53,300 nt of DNA from positions 1-53,300 of the forward strand of contig NZ_JAUCBS010000004.1 of NCBI RefSeq assembly GCF_034676705.1. The letters run 5' to 3'. The stretch comes from Gemmobacter sp. (GTDB lineage: Bacteria; Pseudomonadota; Alphaproteobacteria; Rhodobacterales; Rhodobacteraceae). The notes under the pieces were generated by a model. That model saw nothing but the letters and a program-made list of their open reading frames with translations, had not been told where the DNA came from and ran no database searches. The translations under genes and the position numbers were made by a program. Position 1 is the first letter of the stretch, and the number at the start of each line of letters is the position of its first letter. Positions 1 through 6,677 of this stretch are shown here, in pieces.

Positions 1-973
1 GGAAGCCTGGCTCCGTGCGCGTCCCGGCATCCAGATTGTCGCCCGCGACCGCAACGGCGGCTACGGCGCTGCTGTTTCGCGTGCCCTGCCAGAAGCCATT
101 CAGGTCGCCGATCGTTGGCATCTGCTCGAGAATGCAAGCGCCGCGTTCCTGGCCGCCGTGCAGCGGAGCATGCCCGCCATCCGCAAGGCGATCGGTGCGA
201 AGACGCTCGATCCGAAGCTGCTGACGGCCGCGGAAAGGCTACAATACGAAGGCTATCACCGCCGCCAACAGACCAATCAGATAGTGCGGAAGATGGCCGA
301 TGAGGGCCTTGCCATCAAACGTATCGTCCGCTCGACCGGGCTCAGCCGCAAGCTCGTTCGCCAGATCCTGCGCGGGGAACGTGAAGATGTGTTCCGCATC
401 CGCGAGAGCAGCCTGACCCCGTGGCTGCCGCGGCTGGAACAGGAGTGGAGCGGCGGCTGTCTGAATGGCGCAGAACTCTGGCGTCGCCTCCGCGCCGACG
501 GTTTCCGTGGCAGTCTCCGGGTCGTCAGCGAGTGGGCAACACGCCAACGTCGCGCCGAGCAAGCGGTGCCAAATGGGACAGGCAAGTCACCGCCCGCCCG
601 CAGGATTGCGGCGCTCCTGACCATGGGCCGAGATCACCTGTCCAGGGCCGATGCGGTTCAGGTCGCGCGGATCGAAGCGGCGTTGCCAGCCTTGGCGACC
701 GCCCGCGCGCTCACCGACCGGTTCACGGACATGGTGCGCAACGCGCGGGGGGATGCTTTGGCCGCTTGGCTCGACGAGGCCGAAGCCAGCATGATCGCGC
801 CCTTCGCCCGCGGCCTCCGGAGCGATTGCGCCGCCGTTGCAGCCGCGCTGCGGGAACCATGGTCAAACGGGCAGACCGAGGGCCAGATCAACCGGCTGAA
901 GACGCTTAAACGCCAGATGTACGGGCGCGCCAACATCGATCTGCTCAGGGCACGGCTCGTCGCAGCATCATGA
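1..973 (+). CDS. ISL3-family transposase, C-terminal part (copy A)
   Basis: Carries the C-terminal two thirds of the DDE transposase found complete at 1120-2676, entering in frame at the window start and ending with the same stop. The second catalytic Asp (ARDRNGGYG) and the region ending SNGQTEGQINRLKTLKRQMY, which holds the catalytic Glu, are both here. The N-terminal part begins at 52718. If the molecule is circular, the join lacks one base, which would shift the reading frame; this could be a true mutation or an end-trimming error in the assembly. Confidence 0.9.
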   Translation, partial: EAWLRARPGIQIVARDRNGGYGAAVSRALPEAIQVADRWHLLENASAAFLAAVQRSMPAIRKAIGAKTLDPKLLTAAERLQYEGYHRRQQTNQIVRKMADEGLAIKRIVRSTGLSRKLVRQILRGEREDVFRIRESSLTPWLPRLEQEWSGGCLNGAELWRRLRADGFRGSLRVVSEWATRQRRAEQAVPNGTGKSPPARRIAALLTMGRDHLSRADAVQVARIEAALPALATARALTDRFTDMVRNARGDALAAWLDEAEASMIAPFARGLRSDCAAVAAALREPWSNGQTEGQINRLKTLKRQMYGRANIDLLRARLVAAS

Positions 974-1006
974 TCACGGAGGTGCATCAAATCTGAGTCA
1001 GAGCCC
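1..1006 (+). mobile_element. ISL3-family element, copy A, right part
   Basis: Identical in all the sequence compared to positions 1704-2709 of the complete copy at 1046-2709, and ends in the same right inverted repeat (…TCAGAGCCC at 998-1006). The left part of the copy is at the other end of the window (52644-53300). Joining the two window ends would restore the element except for one missing T (the base equivalent to 1703). The base after the element begins AATAAGGA; the base before its left end reads TGCAATAA, so no 8-bp duplication is present, only a 5-bp AATAA match. Confidence 0.93.
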
Positions 1007-1045
1007 AATAAGGACCCCGCTTCTGGGGTGATCGGCGTCCAAAAG
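1007..1045. other. 39-bp spacer between two ISL3 copies, likely IS21-end remnant
   Basis: Read on the minus strand the spacer begins CTTTTGGACGCCGATCACC. A closely similar string (CGTTTGGATGCCGATTGACA) abuts the ISL3 fragment at 33517-33536. Both look like the subterminal repeats of an IS21-type element, which fits with istA pieces elsewhere in the window. Inference: ISL3 inserted into an IS21 end and the rest was later lost. Confidence 0.45.
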
Positions 1046-2709
1046 GGGCTCTGTCGCGCATTTGGTGCAGTTGATCCACCAAGACGCTACATTTTGGCCT
1101 TCTTTGAAGGAGGTTGCTGATGGCGTCATGGTTTTCGCGACGAGATTTTCTGCCAGCAGGGCTTAAGGCCGATCAGGTTGAGCTTGATGGCAATACGATC
1201 CGTGTCCACGCTCACTCTTCCGATGCTGCGGCGGCCTGTCCGCGCTGTGGCACCATCTCACGCCATGTCCACAGCAGGTATCGGCGCCGGCCAGCCGATC
1301 TTCCCGCCCATGGGCGGGCCGTGGAACTGGTCCTGCTGGTCCGCCGCTTTCGCTGCCAGACCCTGCGTTGTTCTGCCAGGATCTTCGCCGAGCGATTTCC
1401 GTCGGATGTTACTCAGCCGCATATGCGGCGTACGTCACGCCTGCAGGGGCTGGTGCGTCATCTCGGTCTTGCTCTCGGCGGACGCCCCGCGCAGGCACTT
1501 GCCCGACGTCTTCTGCTGCCGGTGAGCAAAGACACCTTCCTTCGCAGCGTGCGGGACATGGCGGATGAAGATACTGCGATCCCGCGCGTGATTGGCATCG
1601 ATGACTGGGCGTGGCGCAAGGGACAGCGCTACGGCACGCTGATCTGCGATCTTGAACGGCGGCAGGTGATCGATCTGCTGCCTGACCGTGAGCCCGCCAC
1701 CGTGGAAGCCTGGCTCCGTGCGCGTCCCGGCATCCAGATTGTCGCCCGCGACCGCAACGGCGGCTACGGCGCTGCTGTTTCGCGTGCCCTGCCAGAAGCC
1801 ATTCAGGTCGCCGATCGTTGGCATCTGCTCGAGAATGCAAGCGCCGCGTTCCTGGCCGCCGTGCAGCGGAGCATGCCCGCCATCCGCAAGGCGATCGGTG
1901 CGAAGACGCTCGATCCGAAGCTGCTGACGGCCGCGGAAAGGCTACAATACGAAGGCTATCACCGCCGCCAACAGACCAATCAGATAGTGCGGAAGATGGC
2001 CGATGAGGGCCTTGCCATCAAACGTATCGTCCGCTCGACCGGGCTCAGCCGCAAGCTCGTTCGCCAGATCCTGCGCGGGGAACGTGAAGATGTGTTCCGC
2101 ATCCGCGAGAGCAGCCTGACCCCGTGGCTGCCGCGGCTGGAACAGGAGTGGAGCGGCGGCTGTCTGAATGGCGCAGAACTCTGGCGTCGCCTCCGCGCCG
2201 ACGGTTTCCGTGGCAGTCTCCGGGTCGTCAGCGAGTGGGCAACACGCCAACGTCGCGCCGAGCAAGCGGTGCCAAATGGGACAGGCAAGTCACCGCCCGC
2301 CCGCAGGATTGCGGCGCTCCTGACCATGGGCCGAGATCACCTGTCCAGGGCCGATGCGGTTCAGGTCGCGCGGATCGAAGCGGCGTTGCCAGCCTTGGCG
2401 ACCGCCCGCGCGCTCACCGACCGGTTCACGGACATGGTGCGCAACGCGCGGGGGGATGCTTTGGCCGCTTGGCTCGACGAGGCCGAAGCCAGCATGATCG
2501 CGCCCTTCGCCCGCGGCCTCCGGAGCGATTGCGCCGCCGTTGCAGCCGCGCTGCGGGAACCATGGTCAAACGGGCAGACCGAGGGCCAGATCAACCGGCT
2601 GAAGACGCTTAAACGCCAGATGTACGGGCGCGCCAACATCGATCTGCTCAGGGCACGGCTCGTCGCAGCATCATGATCACGGAGGTGCATCAAATCTGAG
2701 TCAGAGCCC
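1046..2709 (+). mobile_element. ISL3-family insertion sequence, complete copy B (1664 bp)
   Basis: Bounded by imperfect inverted repeats: left GGGCTCTGTCGCGCATTTGG, right (reverse complement) GGGCTCTGACTCAGATTTGA. One transposase gene fills the element. The flanks are TCCAAAAG on the left and TTATTGCA on the right, so the 8-bp target duplication usual for ISL3 is absent. That fits recombination between copies or a deletion next to the element. Copy A lies 39 bp upstream in the same orientation, and a 5'-end fragment lies at 33324-33516. Confidence 0.93.
1120..2676 (+). CDS. ISL3-family transposase
   Basis: 518-residue transposase that would cut and join the element ends. The ATG at 1120 is chosen because AAGGAGG (1107-1113) lies six bases upstream; an in-frame TTG two codons earlier is less likely. 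Near the N-terminus a zinc-finger-like CPRC…C region is followed by the helix-turn-helix part usual for ISL3. The DDE residues can be seen in GIDDWAWRKGQRYG, ARDRNGGYG and near SNGQTEGQINRLK. Full length, no stop or frameshift: the only intact ISL3 gene in the window. Confidence 0.95.
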   Translation: MASWFSRRDFLPAGLKADQVELDGNTIRVHAHSSDAAAACPRCGTISRHVHSRYRRRPADLPAHGRAVELVLLVRRFRCQTLRCSARIFAERFPSDVTQPHMRRTSRLQGLVRHLGLALGGRPAQALARRLLLPVSKDTFLRSVRDMADEDTAIPRVIGIDDWAWRKGQRYGTLICDLERRQVIDLLPDREPATVEAWLRARPGIQIVARDRNGGYGAAVSRALPEAIQVADRWHLLENASAAFLAAVQRSMPAIRKAIGAKTLDPKLLTAAERLQYEGYHRRQQTNQIVRKMADEGLAIKRIVRSTGLSRKLVRQILRGEREDVFRIRESSLTPWLPRLEQEWSGGCLNGAELWRRLRADGFRGSLRVVSEWATRQRRAEQAVPNGTGKSPPARRIAALLTMGRDHLSRADAVQVARIEAALPALATARALTDRFTDMVRNARGDALAAWLDEAEASMIAPFARGLRSDCAAVAAALREPWSNGQTEGQINRLKTLKRQMYGRANIDLLRARLVAAS

Positions 2710-2729
2710 TTATTGCAAGCCGTTCAACA
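2710..2729. repeat. 20-bp inverted repeat, partner of 52624-52643
   Basis: TTATTGCAAGCCGTTCAACA follows the right end of ISL3 copy B. Its exact reverse complement precedes the left end of copy A (52624-52643). Beyond these 20 bases the two flanks differ: an HTH-gene tail here, an IS256-family remnant there. The repeat belongs to neither gene, so it is probably the end of some further element or a trace of a recombination event. Confidence 0.8.
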
Positions 2730-2734
2730 ATAGG

Positions 2735-2866
2735 TTCGACCCCGCCCGTATCGCGCAAGTCGAGGCGGGGCTCGCGGCGTACAAGCTGCACGGCGACCCG
2801 CAGCGGCTGAAAGCGGCACGGGTGATGTTGGAGAGATTGGCCCGGGACGCAAGTCCGTCGGGGTGA
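2735..2866 (+). pseudogene. C-terminal remnant of an XRE/HipB-like regulator
   Basis: The open frame encodes FDPARIAQVEAGLAAYKLHG and runs on to a stop at 2864-2866. It matches the C-terminus of the XRE protein at 34529-35032 (DADRIAPIDAWLAAYKQHG…), so this is the tail of a second member of that family. The helix-turn-helix part and the start are gone, replaced by the 20-bp repeat and ISL3. Not expected to be expressed. Confidence 0.7.
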
Positions 2867-2958
2867 CGAGATACGGATGAACATAGGCCCCAGCCCAAGA
2901 CCTGCCGAACCCACCAACGCGTCCATGTAACCGCCGCCTGCCCCGCCACCGATCGGCT

Positions 2959-4014
2959 TCATGGCCGACCGCGCTTCTCAAACCAACTCTGGCAAAACTT
3001 CACGAAGTGCCGCTCGGGGTTTTTCGGGACAATCTCGTTTTCACCGAGCCAGCCCCGCCATTCCTGTTCGAGGTAATGCACATCCCAGCCAGGCGCGACG
3101 TTGCGGGCATCCCCGTAAATGTCGGCATCGAGATACCCCGTCCAGGCTTCCGCCTCCGTCACGGCTGCCTTCATCGTTCCCCGGTTCTGGAACAGCACCA
3201 TGTCGTTCTGACCATCGAAGGTGACGTGGTAATCCGGTAGGTGGTCACTCTGCGCCAAGCCCCGCACTGCGCGCCGAAATTCCTTGTCCGATGACTTGGA
3301 TCCGGACTTTTTCAGCAGCACTTCCAGCGACACTTTCCAGGATGTTTGCTGGCCGCAGTGCTTGCGCGCCAACTCGTAGATACGCCGCTCAATGGGCTTA
3401 CGCAGTCGGAAATAGTCCCGGTGCAGCGTCAGCACCTCGTTGTGCCGGATCGCGTTGAACACCCAATCGGACAACGTGATCTCGCAGGACAGCAAGCGAC
3501 CGTCGAGGCCATGTTTCCGGCGGATCGAGGATGAATCGATCAGACCGAAGGTATCGGTTTGCTCTTCATCCCCCGTGCGGATGTTGGTTGATATCGTCGT
3601 GCCGCGTATCCGCTCCAAGGCTTCCTGAAGCGCAGTGTAGTCTTTCCCCGCCGTCCCTCGGTTGGCGAAGATCAGCAAATCGCGCGTATTGATCCGCACC
3701 CGCTTTGAGACCTGCTCCCCGTTCTTCAGCTTCGCCATGATCTGCGAAATGCAGTAGATCAGGATGTCCTTGTCGTAGATCGTCGCGAGCCCTTTGACGC
3801 TTGGCGTCACCTGAAGCCACTGGCCGTTGTGCTCATAGCGTCGGATGCTGGTCTCGGGCTTCTTCGACAGCGAATAGAACGGGTGCTCCATCTGCGGCAT
3901 CACGTCCTTCAGCACGGCATCCGCCACGTCGCAGATGAACAGGTCATGCTGCGGATGACGATCCGGGAGAAGCGCGTTTTGCGAGCCAGGCAGATTCGGG
4001 ATTTCAGACACCAT
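2959..4014 (-). CDS. repA: Plasmid replication initiator protein RepA
   Basis: 351-residue protein that resembles the replication initiator protein A family (RPA, PF10134) of alphaproteobacterial plasmids; it would bind the iterons just upstream and open the origin. Recognisable parts are KPETSIRRYEHNGQWLQVTP, the DKDILIYCISQIM stretch and LRKPIERRIYELARKHCG, typical of the winged-helix halves of this family. The ATG at 4014 is preferred to a GTG at 4035, which would lie inside the first iteron. The iterons reach to within 8 bp of the start, so RepA binding would also repress its own gene. The parA-parB genes diverge from it further upstream. Confidence 0.9.
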   Translation of the reverse strand: MVSEIPNLPGSQNALLPDRHPQHDLFICDVADAVLKDVMPQMEHPFYSLSKKPETSIRRYEHNGQWLQVTPSVKGLATIYDKDILIYCISQIMAKLKNGEQVSKRVRINTRDLLIFANRGTAGKDYTALQEALERIRGTTISTNIRTGDEEQTDTFGLIDSSSIRRKHGLDGRLLSCEITLSDWVFNAIRHNEVLTLHRDYFRLRKPIERRIYELARKHCGQQTSWKVSLEVLLKKSGSKSSDKEFRRAVRGLAQSDHLPDYHVTFDGQNDMVLFQNRGTMKAAVTEAEAWTGYLDADIYGDARNVAPGWDVHYLEQEWRGWLGENEIVPKNPERHFVKFCQSWFEKRGRP

Positions 4015-4021
4015 GAGATAT

Positions 4022-4195
4022 ATTCGGGGTTTCACCCACCGCTGTCAATGTTTTCGGGGTTTCGCCCACCGTGGCCGGGGTGTAGCCCCTCCGGCAAGGC
4101 ATACTTCGGGGTTTCACCCACAGCAAAGAAGATTCGGGGTTTTAGACACCAAGATTCGGGGTTTTACCCACCGTTATTCGGGGTTTTACCCACCA
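4022..4195. repeat. Six iterons of the repA origin
   Basis: Six direct copies of a 20-bp unit with consensus ATTCGGGGTTTYACCCACCG lie at 4022-4041, 4052-4071, 4104-4123, 4132-4151, 4154-4173 and 4176-4195. The fourth is the most divergent (TTTTAGACACC). Spacing between starts is 30, 52, 28, 22 and 22 bp, so the three repA-distal copies sit at two helical turns. They lie directly upstream of repA and are the expected RepA binding sites for initiation and autoregulation. Confidence 0.95.
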
Positions 4196-4330
4196 CTTAC
4201 GGAGAATCGCCTCTGATTAATGATTTTAAACCAATAACTTGCCAGATTTCCGGAATCGCTTAACCCAGACTCTAACACAGATTTAACACCCTCTTTGCAG
4301 GCATCGCCTGTGGATAACTCTTGGGGAAAG
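4196..4330. other. Likely origin core: AT-rich stretch and DnaA box
   Basis: The bases after the last iteron are notably AT-rich for this molecule (4203-4290, with TTAATGATTTTAAACC and AGATTTAACACC). A perfect DnaA box, TTATCCACA, is on the minus strand at 4309-4317. Iterons, AT-rich DNA and a DnaA box in this order are the standard parts of an iteron origin; the function is inferred from this arrangement. Confidence 0.7.
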
Positions 4331-4765
4331 GTCGTAATCAAGGACCGCTAGACTGCGCAGGCGGCAAAGTTGCAGGGCTTGGCAGAGAAGAAGAGCTGCG
4401 AGGACATCACGTTGCCCTACCAGGTCGCCGAGAGGCCAGAATGGCGTCTCTGGCGCTCTCATCCGACCAAACAGCCGTTCAATCTTCCCCTGCCCTATCT
4501 TGTCGCGCTTGCGCCGCACGGGCTGGCCGATCTCCAAAGGGTAAAGCGGCCGGATACAGCGCGGCAGCGGCTCAACGGTGCAGGCCGCGACCTGGACATG
4601 CACCCAACCATAGCGATCGAGCTTCAGCACCTGGCCGGCGACTGTACGAAACCCCAGCATGGTCGGCGGCTTCTTCGACGTGCGCGCCTGTGGCTTCCAG
4701 ATCGGCTCACGCCAACGGATCACGTCCGCTTCAATGTAAGTCTTTCCGCAACTGACCCACGTCAC
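4283..4765 (-). CDS. Conserved plasmid protein between repA and parA, probably frameshifted
   Basis: The GTG at 4765 (VTWVSCGKTYIEADVIRWRE) is chosen because GAGAGG lies six bases upstream. The protein resembles small proteins of unknown function found next to parA on other alphaproteobacterial plasmids. The open frame continues to 4283, but the part after KIERLF (about 4471) looks out of frame: the neighbouring frame reads WSDESARDAILASRRPGRAT and stops at 4407, which is more like the expected ending. A one-base loss near 4471-4474 would explain this. Function unknown. Confidence 0.5.
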   Translation of the reverse strand: MTWVSCGKTYIEADVIRWREPIWKPQARTSKKPPTMLGFRTVAGQVLKLDRYGWVHVQVAACTVEPLPRCIRPLYPLEIGQPVRRKRDKIGQGKIERLFGRMRAPETPFWPLGDLVGQRDVLAALLLCQALQLCRLRSLAVLDYDLSPRVIHRRCLQRGC

Positions 4766-4784
4766 GCGCCTCTCTGCCTTGTTC

Positions 4785-4899
4785 GATTGTGCATAAGTGC
4801 AGGGTTGCACGGAGTCCTTGACGCAGCCGCCCCTTCTTTGATATTGATCCTAATTGCAACTGTGCACAAGGGCAGGGTTGCAGATGGGCAAGGGTGCAA
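4785..4899 (+). promoter_or_regulatory. parA upstream region with repeated TGCA-type motifs
   Basis: Two similar blocks, ATTGTGCATAAGTGCAGGGT (from about 4787) and ACTGTGCACAAGGGCAGGGT (from about 4859), share TGTGCA and AGGGTTGCA. Similar TGTGCAC strings recur at the end of parA and behind the parB-like gene. They are candidate sites for ParA/ParB autoregulation. A ribosome binding site (AGGG, 4891-4894) precedes the ATG at 4900. Confidence 0.5.
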
Positions 4900-5565
4900 A
4901 TGAAAACAATAGCCATCGCCATGCAAAAAGGGGGCGTCGGAAAGTCCACCCTCACCCGATCCCTAGCCGTTGCCGCAGCAGACTCGGGGCTTAACGTCCT
5001 CGCGCTCGACATGGATTCCCAGCAATCCACCTCTCAATGGGCAGGCCGCCGTAGCGCCGAACTGCCTTTGGTGCGGTTTGTTACCGAGATCGAGCTGCCG
5101 AAGGTGCTTAAGCAGGCTGAAGAAGCCGGATGCGATCTTGTATTCATCGACACGCCGCCCGCACGGAGTACCGAAGCACCGGCGGCAGTCGAGTTTGCCG
5201 ACCTCGTGCTTGTGCCGTGCTCGCCGGACATTGAAGCCTATGAACAGTTGCCGCGCACGGAGCGGCTTGCCCGGACGACCGGAAAGCCCGCTGCTGCCGT
5301 ACTCACGCTCGCGCAGCCCAACAGCCGTAGCGAAGAAGAAATCGCTCGCGAAATCTTTGGGAAGCTCAATCTCGCCATGGCTCCGGCGGTCATCCACCGC
5401 TTCAAAGTGCACCGTGACGCAAGCCGCGAGGGGCTGAGCGCGCAGGAAATGGAGCCTGAAAGTAGGGCTGCCCAGGAAATCGGCGCACTTTGGAAATGGG
5501 TAAGTGCAGAATTGCAATTGATCACAAATGCACCTGTGCACAAAATCAAGAAGATCAAGGGGTAA
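4900..5565 (+). CDS. parA: Plasmid partition ATPase ParA
   Basis: Deviant Walker-type ATPase of about 221 residues that moves plasmid copies apart on the nucleoid. The N-terminal Walker A motif KGGVGKST has the signature lysine; LDMDSQQS follows as A', and DLVFIDTPPARS holds the Walker B Asp. There is no long N-terminal HTH domain, so this is the short (type Ib) class, which normally pairs with a small ribbon-helix-helix ParB. That partner follows after 3 bp. ATG at 4900 is preferred to the GTG two codons earlier. Confidence 0.93.
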   Translation: MKTIAIAMQKGGVGKSTLTRSLAVAAADSGLNVLALDMDSQQSTSQWAGRRSAELPLVRFVTEIELPKVLKQAEEAGCDLVFIDTPPARSTEAPAAVEFADLVLVPCSPDIEAYEQLPRTERLARTTGKPAAAVLTLAQPNSRSEEEIAREIFGKLNLAMAPAVIHRFKVHRDASREGLSAQEMEPESRAAQEIGALWKWVSAELQLITNAPVHKIKKIKG

Positions 5566-5568
5566 GCC

Positions 5569-5862
5569 ATGGCCAAGAAACCTACCGCCGCCGCGTTCCT
5601 GAAAAATATGGGTGTCGCATCAGATGCGCCCGAAGCAGAACCCACCGCCGCGCCTACACCGCCAGCGACCGCGCCAAAGGCGAAGGCCGCGAAGGGCAGG
5701 GCAGGGCTGAAACATATCGGCGGATACTTCGACCGAGATACCGTTGAGCAGGTCGCAATCCTTCGTGCCCGGCTTGATCTCGACAATTCCCAGCTCATCA
5801 AGAAGGCTGTGGAAGAGCTGTACCAGCGTGAAATGGCTGCCCGGAAGTTCGGCGACCGCTAG
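5569..5862 (+). CDS. ParB-like ribbon-helix-helix partition protein
   Basis: 97 residues. The N-terminal half is an Ala/Pro-rich, probably flexible tail (residues 1-45); the C-terminal half (HIGGYFDRDTVEQVAILRAR, then LDNSQLIKKAVEELY) has the strand-helix-helix look of Arc/MetJ proteins such as ParG. The start is 3 bp after parA, so both are one transcript. It would bind the centromere, probably the tandem 8-bp repeats that begin at its stop codon, and stimulate ParA through its flexible tail. Confidence 0.85.
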   Translation: MAKKPTAAAFLKNMGVASDAPEAEPTAAPTPPATAPKAKAAKGRAGLKHIGGYFDRDTVEQVAILRARLDLDNSQLIKKAVEELYQREMAARKFGDR

Positions 5863-5908
5863 ATTTGTACATTTGCGCATTTGTGCGCTCTTGCATTTGT
5901 GCACAAAT
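5863..5908. repeat. Tandem 8-bp repeats, candidate partition centromere (parS)
   Basis: Three head-to-tail units, ATTTGTAC (5863-5870), ATTTGCGC (5871-5878) and ATTTGTGC (5879-5886), are followed after exactly 8 bp by ATTTGTGC (5895-5902), which is also half of the palindrome ATTTGTGCACAAAT (5895-5908). Regular 8-bp spacing directly behind a ribbon-helix-helix partition gene is what such proteins bind. The site also lies just upstream of the next gene (5923). Confidence 0.7.
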
Positions 5909-5922
5909 TTGGATTCTGACTG

Positions 5923-6420
5923 ATGCCAAAGCCATTGCCGCCATATGATTCCACCCACGATGCGGTTTTGGCCACTTGGGAAGCAGGGCAGGGGGCTTCC
6001 GCCCCGGATCACACGAACCCTGCCTATCAGGCACTTCGCACGGCTTTCTTGCAGCATCCGGACGTTGTGGCACTCGATACGGCGATTGCGACGGCCCAGG
6101 CGGAGCCTTCGGTTATCGAGGTGCATACGCTGCATCTACTGTCCGGCCTGACCGGATTGCGTACCCATATCGAACAGATCGACGCCCCTGCCGCTGGTCG
6201 CGCACCGACGGACACAGGTGCGCTGCTGGAGCAGATCGTGCTCAACATCCTTGAGAACCATCTGCATGGCTTGGCAGCCGATCCGCCCAGTCACCCGAAT
6301 GCGTCCAGCCGGGACGCGGGCAAGATCTTTCCCAGGACAGCGGAGTTGGTAGCGCCCATCGCGGTGATCGCGAGGAGAACCCAAGAACCCGGCACGCAGG
6401 AGGATAGGCGAGGGCGATAA
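5923..6420 (+). CDS. Hypothetical protein downstream of the par locus
   Basis: 165-residue acidic-to-neutral protein beginning MPKPLPPYDSTHDAVLATWE, with a mostly helical look up to about residue 115 (ALLEQIVLNILENHLHG) and a less ordered, Arg-rich end. I do not recognise a family. It starts 60 bp after the parB-like gene and just behind the tandem repeats, so it may be co-transcribed with the par genes. The C-terminal 50 residues read poorly and could result from a nearby recombination joint. Confidence 0.5.
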   Translation: MPKPLPPYDSTHDAVLATWEAGQGASAPDHTNPAYQALRTAFLQHPDVVALDTAIATAQAEPSVIEVHTLHLLSGLTGLRTHIEQIDAPAAGRAPTDTGALLEQIVLNILENHLHGLAADPPSHPNASSRDAGKIFPRTAELVAPIAVIARRTQEPGTQEDRRGR

Positions 6421-6677
6421 GCACTTGATCAGGGCGATTAGAGAACGCCCCGGGACGTCACTGACGATGGCGCCCTGCAATGCTTTGCCAGGATTAGGAA
6501 GATCATGCCTTGCCTCAGACGGGCAGACCTGCTGAGGGGGCAGCGCAAGGGGCGCCACAATCCAGTGGTGTATTTGCTCGCGAAATGTATGCTGTCACTG
6601 GAGGACCTCGGCTGGGTTTCCGATTTGGCTACCCAGCCTGCCTCAAGAGGCGGATCCGGTGACTGCGGTAGGGCCAC
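6421..6677. other. Intergenic region with no recognised gene
   Basis: Separates the replication/partition backbone from the catabolic island. Short frames exist in this stretch but none has a recognisable motif or good start. This is the probable joint where the island entered the plasmid. Confidence 0.5.

Noticed and set aside
1..2709. The two direct ISL3 copies as a composite transposon
   Set aside because: Only 39 bp lie between them in this direction, and no outer target duplication is present. The other interval is the whole plasmid, including its replicon.
4022..4195. The iteron block as a CRISPR array
   Set aside because: Units are 20 bp with 2-32 bp gaps of no unique-spacer character; they sit directly before repA, as iterons do.
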